The notes beneath the pieces were generated by a model. It searched no databases and had not been told where the DNA came from. It worked only from the letters and a program-made list of their open reading frames with translations. The position numbers were made by a program, and so were the translations under genes. Of a stretch of DNA of 64,000 bases, positions 60,101 to 64,000 are shown piece by piece (position 1 is the first letter of the stretch; the number at the start of each line of letters is the position of its first letter). This stretch comes from Phoronis australis (taxonomy: Eukaryota; Phoronida; Phoronidae), in contig NMRA01000066.1 of assembly GCA_002633005.1 (NCBI GenBank), forward strand, positions 893,912 to 957,911, given 5' to 3'.

Positions 60101-62860
60101 AAGCCAGTTCTGTTAGTATAGTTCAGCAACACTTTTCTCGTTTTTATAATAAATCCTCTACAAAACTGAATTTGTTGACTCTAAGTGGGCGTTTAAGAGG
60201 AAATTTTCCGAATTAAAGCACCACTATCTAGACACTTGAAACGAGAAGTTCCAACACCGGCATAATTTTCCGAATAAACGCACATGGGCGTTTATTCGGC
60301 ATAATTATCCGAATAAACGCACATGGGCATTTCATCGGAAGGGCTTATCTATGGAAAACCCCGGTAAGAGCATGGGGATTATAATTTCAAAAAAGATCTT
60401 TGATGCTTAAAGCCAAGCAAACTCACTGCGACTAAAGCACTAACGCACTCATAGAGAATCAATCCATCACATAACATTCAAAAAGCAATTCTCAATATTT
60501 CTTATTACCTTCAGCAACACATAAATAAGAGTTTGCATGACATGTTTCAACCAAGGGCATCAATTCTGAAAAACTGCATATAACAAACTGACATCCACAA
60601 ACCTTGATCTCTGAACTTTGAACAGTGTGCGCACCAGTTTGTTTCTATTCACCTTTGTGTTCAGCTTCATGCAGAAATCAACGGCAGCCTGTAACAATGG
60701 TAACAAATGATAATTGGCAGGTCAGCTCAGCAAATAATCAGACTTTCTAGTACCAATGTGGTGACTGGTCACATGTGACCAGACACTAGCTGCTTCTAGA
60801 GAACAAGGAGGCAATTCCACTGTCTTGTTTAAAATGACTCACACTCAAACACTGTGAAAGGATCTTTTTACAAAGTAAAACACGGTTCCTAATGCTACCC
60901 ATTGCAAAGAAGTTCCTCCTGGTACATCCAGGTGGCGATAAAGTCACCGGTCATACGGGATCAGCTAACATTGCTTCCTAAAAATTTTCCATAGCTCAAA
61001 GTAATGCACATGAATTATAGGTCAACGAATACATTCTTTCTATTAAAAGAGTAAATAAGTAATTTAAAGCAGTTTAACTCCCACTTCCACGTTTTTTAGA
61101 ACTCGATTTTCCAGTGCTAAATAAATTTTGAAGATACATAGAGTATAGGGAGTGATCACTACCAATAAAATTGTTACTTGTTGGCGCAATGTTGCATACA
61201 AAGGAAAAAGTAATTGCCAGATTGAACATTCAACGGTCAATGAAAGGTTTTGGTTGAACTGTATATCCGGTATGTACCTCAACTCACATTTTAAACTGAG
61301 TCAGATTTGTATTGAATCTATTAAGTAAATCAAATCTCGATGATGGAAAGTTTAGAGACCATTGCATCAATCGCAATTCGCAAGTGATGGACAGGAATTT
61401 TGTCAAAATGCCAAAACTCGAGGTTTACTTGGTCAAGAACAGGTACTTGGGAGTAACTAAGCAACTCTCAGAAAGGCATGCTTGGCAGCGAAATAGTTAA
61501 AAAGTACTTCTGAGTAAAACTATGTCTAACAATGACAAAGGCAAAACNNNNNNNNNNNNNNNNNNNNNNNNNNNNNNNNNNNNNNNNNNNNNNNNNNNNN
61601 NNNNNNNNNNNNNNNNNNNNNNNNNNNNNNNNNNNNNNNNNNNNNNNNNNNNNNNNNNNNNNNNNNTTCCTCAAATTGGAATAAATTTAACATCTTAATG
61701 CAAATGAGAAAAAGATCAGTAACCAAGAGGTTGGTCTTGGAGCTGAGATACCTTGTCAATAAGCTCCCGGTTAACACAGTTGGGTAGGGTGGTTAGGAAG
61801 TTTTCCAGAAGAACTTTAGTGTTGCTTTCAGCATCATCATCTACAATAGGAATGACTATTAAATTTAATTGCATATACACAAGCAGGCAAGAATTCAGAA
61901 TATTCAAAAGGACCCATCACAAATTGCACCTTTATCATCGAAAATCATTGTTTTGGTTCATATTTTGGAGTGGAATCTTGGTTTTTAATTCAGAGGTTTA
62001 CACCACAACACCATGGACCACATGGAGGTCACTGATATTGTCAACACGGAAATTCACCGCCAATAACCTGACTTATTAAGATTTGAAATTAGCGATTTTG
62101 ATTTTAACTTAATGCAGAGATGAATGTTGACCTTTATTTGCAGATGCTAATGATGATCAGTTTGGAGGCAACATTCATTTCCAATCCTCGCACAGAAAGA
62201 TTCATGGCATATTATGTATGGCCCATTTGAATCTATTTGAAACGTGCAATGTAGGCAGTACATCACAAAACCTTTTCAATCTCTTAATTAAAGACTATCA
62301 GGGTTGCATTCATACTAATCCAATGAGCAGGCTCAAGAAAGTCCTGATAACAACAGATATCCTGTAATGACCAGAACACAATAGCAAAGTTGAGACAGCC
62401 TAGTCTAACAGAAGATAAGTCATGAACAGATTCCACTAGCTTATTCACGGCTCCCTGCACCTAATCCTGAAAGCAGAGGTCTTGTAATGATTAAGGCAGC
62501 AACACCCCCTTTGTGCACAACTTTTAGCTGCTATTTATAAAGAAGTTGACAATCTAAACTCTATTCTCTTCTAAAGTTGCCGAAATATCGGAGCACAAGT
62601 TTTCTACTATTCAAATGATCCAATTAATTTTTTCGTCTAGCTTTTTATGGGGTTTTATCACAGATTCAACATGAGACAATGAATTTTGCCAAAATTTGTC
62701 AACGTACCTTCTCCCTCATCTGCAATGTCTTCCTCTTCTTCCCCTCCCACATCACGATCTTCATCGCCTTCAGTCGCCTCCTCTTTACTCTCTCCTACCG
62801 TCAACTTCTCTGCCTCTTCCATCTCCTTTTCAATGTCTTCAAGTTTCAGGTCGGCCATAT
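48178..62860 (-). CDS. UPF2: UPF2, regulator of nonsense transcripts 2 (5' exons off-window)
   Basis: Scaffold of nonsense-mediated mRNA decay, linking UPF3/exon-junction complexes to UPF1 in the cytoplasm. Exons: 62708-62860, 61752-61840, 60603-60688, 59410-59576, 58430-58485, 57570-57872, 56637-56678, 55708-55809, 54827-55025, 54049-54188, 53362-53545, 52431-52511, 51609-51703, 51126-51311, 50291-50399, 49282-49457, 48675-48753, 48178-48350. All junctions keep phase (about 806 codons). From its first visible residue: acidic linker 1-55; MIF4G-2 about 60-300 (LPNCVNRELIDK, LDLLPFYSRLVATL, LHLDARYLTMIENAYYYSNP); MIF4G-3, which binds UPF3 in known UPF2, about 320-505 (FNQRRVSEVKYLGELYNYRM, DTCGQYFDRGSSKKKLD); acidic Ser/Glu/Asp region to about 630; UPF1-binding C terminus (ESVKVPTLDIAVPMHL, RRVTYKHPKGAPDAD). 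The N-terminal part and first MIF4G are outside. The extreme C terminus is unusual: see the MITE at 47,943. Confidence 0.96.
50242..50301 (-). repeat. 44-bp tandem copy of a UPF2 splice-donor segment
   Basis: CCTACCTGGTATGGGT occurs at 50,242 and at 50,286. On the minus strand each gives CATACCAG|GTAGG. The real donor (in phase) is at 50,290/50,291. The second, 44 bp into the intron, would add 44 nt and shift the frame. Confidence 0.85.
50697..50770. repeat. 21-bp tandem repeat, 3.5 copies, UPF2 intron
   Basis: GAGAAAAGAATTGTGGTGCAA units at 50,697, 50,718 and 50,739, with a partial fourth. It lies in the intron between exons 51,126-51,311 and 50,291-50,399. The unit is also seen once near 44,826. 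Confidence 0.9.
51938..52081. repeat. 72-bp tandem duplication plus AAT/AAC microsatellite
   Basis: AACAGAGAAGCCTCGAATTT starts at 51,938 and again at 52,010. Each unit ends in (AAT/AAC)n, which continues to about 52,140. Intronic in UPF2. Confidence 0.9.
52741..53118. repeat. 29-bp minisatellite, about 13 units, UPF2 intron
   Basis: Unit like AAATGACCTGGCTTCAAGATGACACATAC, 27-35 bp, with CA-run length variation in the middle units. Lies between the exons at 53,362-53,545 and 52,431-52,511. The minus-strand open frames through it are repeat translations. Confidence 0.92.
55939..56194. mobile_element. Tc1/mariner-like MITE, sister copy (256 bp)
   Basis: Ends CAGTACAAGGTGGAAGTAAT / rc CAGTACAAGTCAAAAGGATT, TA on each side (55,937-55,938; 56,195-56,196). 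The interior shares GAATGACTTAGCCA and GAATTTGGCTT with 47,943-48,196. Intronic in UPF2. Confidence 0.85.
59741..60364. mobile_element. TA-flanked TIR element, 624 bp, UPF2 intron
   Basis: Ends CCAGGGTTTTCCGTAGATAA / rc CCGGGGTTTTCCATAGATAA with TA on both sides (59,739-59,740; 60,365-60,366). The interior repeats GGGCGTTTATTCGG-type words in both senses. No transposase. Lies between the exons at 60,603 and 59,576. Confidence 0.85.
61548..61666. other. Assembly gap (N run, 119 bp)
   Basis: In the UPF2 intron between exons 61,752-61,840 and 60,603-60,688. Phase is kept across it, so no exon need be missing. Confidence 0.99.
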
Positions 62861-63642
62861 CTACAAGGAAAACTAGCATGCATATGTCATGTGTTTCTGT
62901 CTATGTATTACAGTTTTATTATTAATAGCTAGTAGTGCCTAGTATTGTTTGTTTCACATAGCTTTAAATAAAGTTAGTATGTCACCTTGGCTTTAATCTG
63001 GAAGCAAATTCTAAGATCAAATTTTGAAGTATATAGACCGCATGACCACTGGTCAGTATTGGGCGTTTTTCGCAACTCTGGCCTCTCACCTTTACAAACG
63101 AACCTAGTTTAACACCCAGTATTGTTTCACTATGGGTCACTCGCAAACATCAAACAAAAAATCTGTTAACCAATGTTTTTCGAACAACTTAATTTCATCT
63201 GTCTAAACTAAGTGAACAACTTACCTGACAGACGTCATTGACAGAGAGGGTGTCAAAATAATAGCCTGTTTTACTATTTAATCAAATTTGCAGGCAGACG
63301 TTTTGGAGTGGTCAAACAAACAAAAAATAACATAAAATGAAAAAGGAAATAATCAATAAAACTTTATTGCTTCAAGCTACTATGAAACTTCTGTCAAAAA
63401 GCAAACTTCTGATTTACGCAACTTATGAAGTTGATCAGCGCTTCCCTTACTCAAACTAAAGGTTATTTCTGGGCTTCAAACACAAAAACTGACAGTTTGT
63501 TATGGTTCGAGACCAAGCTTAACACAATGGCTTCCACGGTTGTCATTTGATACGCAGAGTATGGACTTAAGCAACAACAAATGTCCAGTTCTTTACAAGC
63601 TGCTCATGTTAGGCAAGAGCGTTTTAGAGTAGACAGTGTCCA
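62861..63642. other. UPF2 upstream intron, no exon found
   Basis: The exon preceding 62,708-62,860 must end after the first base of a codon. No conserved coding stretch with that phase is seen here. A short GT-AG-bounded piece at 63,232-63,272 does not fit the phase. Confidence 0.6.
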
Positions 63643-64000
63643 GTAGCATGAAACAGTCCCAAATAAGGACTCGCCTAAATTCCATAAATCTACTGTGTAT
63701 TTGCATCTTTCTTCACTCACAGATCTAATATTTTTCTATCATTTCATCTCTATTATGAGCTTCTCTTAAACTAATATTTTCTAAATAATATATCTTAAAA
63801 CTGAGTCCTGAATTCAGTGAACATGAATAGGGACGTTGTATGAAAAGATCCCTATTTATTTAGGATGACATTGAGAATTCAACGAACAGTTCAGTCTTTA
63901 TTTGTATCAAAGCCAAAATTTGACTTAGTAAAGAAACTACAACAGCATAAGAAACGACAATCGGCATTAATTTTCACAAGCCCACACATACACAGTAGAT
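63643..64000. repeat. Third fragment of the duplicated unit (GST intron 5)
   Basis: From GCATGAAACAGTCCCAAATA to the window end the sequence follows 1,825-2,180 and 27,505-27,845 in order and orientation, but is more diverged. Those stretches are intron 5 of GST1 and GST2. Homology starts abruptly and nothing like GST exons 6-8 lies to its left. It is either a truncated third GST unit or a dispersed repeat also present in the GST introns. Confidence 0.75.

Noticed and set aside
63232-63272. A 41-bp GT-AG bounded piece reading YYFDTLSVNDVCQ as a further UPF2 exon
   Set aside because: The next exon needs a preceding exon ending after one codon base. This piece has a stop in that frame and no clear match to UPF2.

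Overview
This window is animal genomic DNA. Coding sequence lies in short exons with GT-AG introns, most of the space is introns and mobile DNA, and there are two assembly gaps plus one isolated N. The UPF2 and mu-class GST genes are metazoan in type. Many CA/TG runs, TACATGTA-like words and small non-autonomous transposons suggest a marine invertebrate, but I cannot name the species. Exons were joined by hand from reading phase, splice sites and remembered family conservation. No alignment or database was run.

Layout. (1) 1-11,050 and 25,690-41,060 are direct copies of one segmental duplication. Each carries a minus-strand mu-class glutathione S-transferase gene and two alternative first exons. 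GST1 is cut by the window start after seven exons. GST2 has all eight exons (220 codons). After the duplication each copy took up different insertions: a BEL/Pao-like integrase fragment and small TIR elements in copy 1; a solo LTR, a zinc-finger-like fragment and an R2-like retroelement in copy 2. A third fragment of the unit (its GST intron 5) ends the window at 63,643-64,000. (2) 11.7-13.9 kb has two plus-strand exons of an unrecognised protein. (3) 14.7-16.3 kb is a higher-order tandem array carrying a CTCF-like 14-mer about every 150 bp. (4) 19,345-23,446 is a seven-exon plus-strand gene for an unrecognised, probably coiled-coil protein, convergent with GST2. (5) 41-48 kb is mostly transposon-derived. 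(6) 48,178-62,860, minus strand, holds 18 exons (about 806 codons) of UPF2, the nonsense-mediated-decay scaffold, from the acidic linker before MIF4G-2 to the C terminus. Its 5' exons lie beyond the window.

Functionally, the GST pair is a detoxification locus, and an antioxidant-response-like core sits at a matching distance upstream of both distal first exons. UPF2 is an unrelated housekeeping gene. Points of most interest are the CTCF-like array, the paired first exons, a TA-flanked MITE that supplies the apparent UPF2 stop codon, and a 5-bp-TSD element family, one copy of which contains a tRNA-like module.
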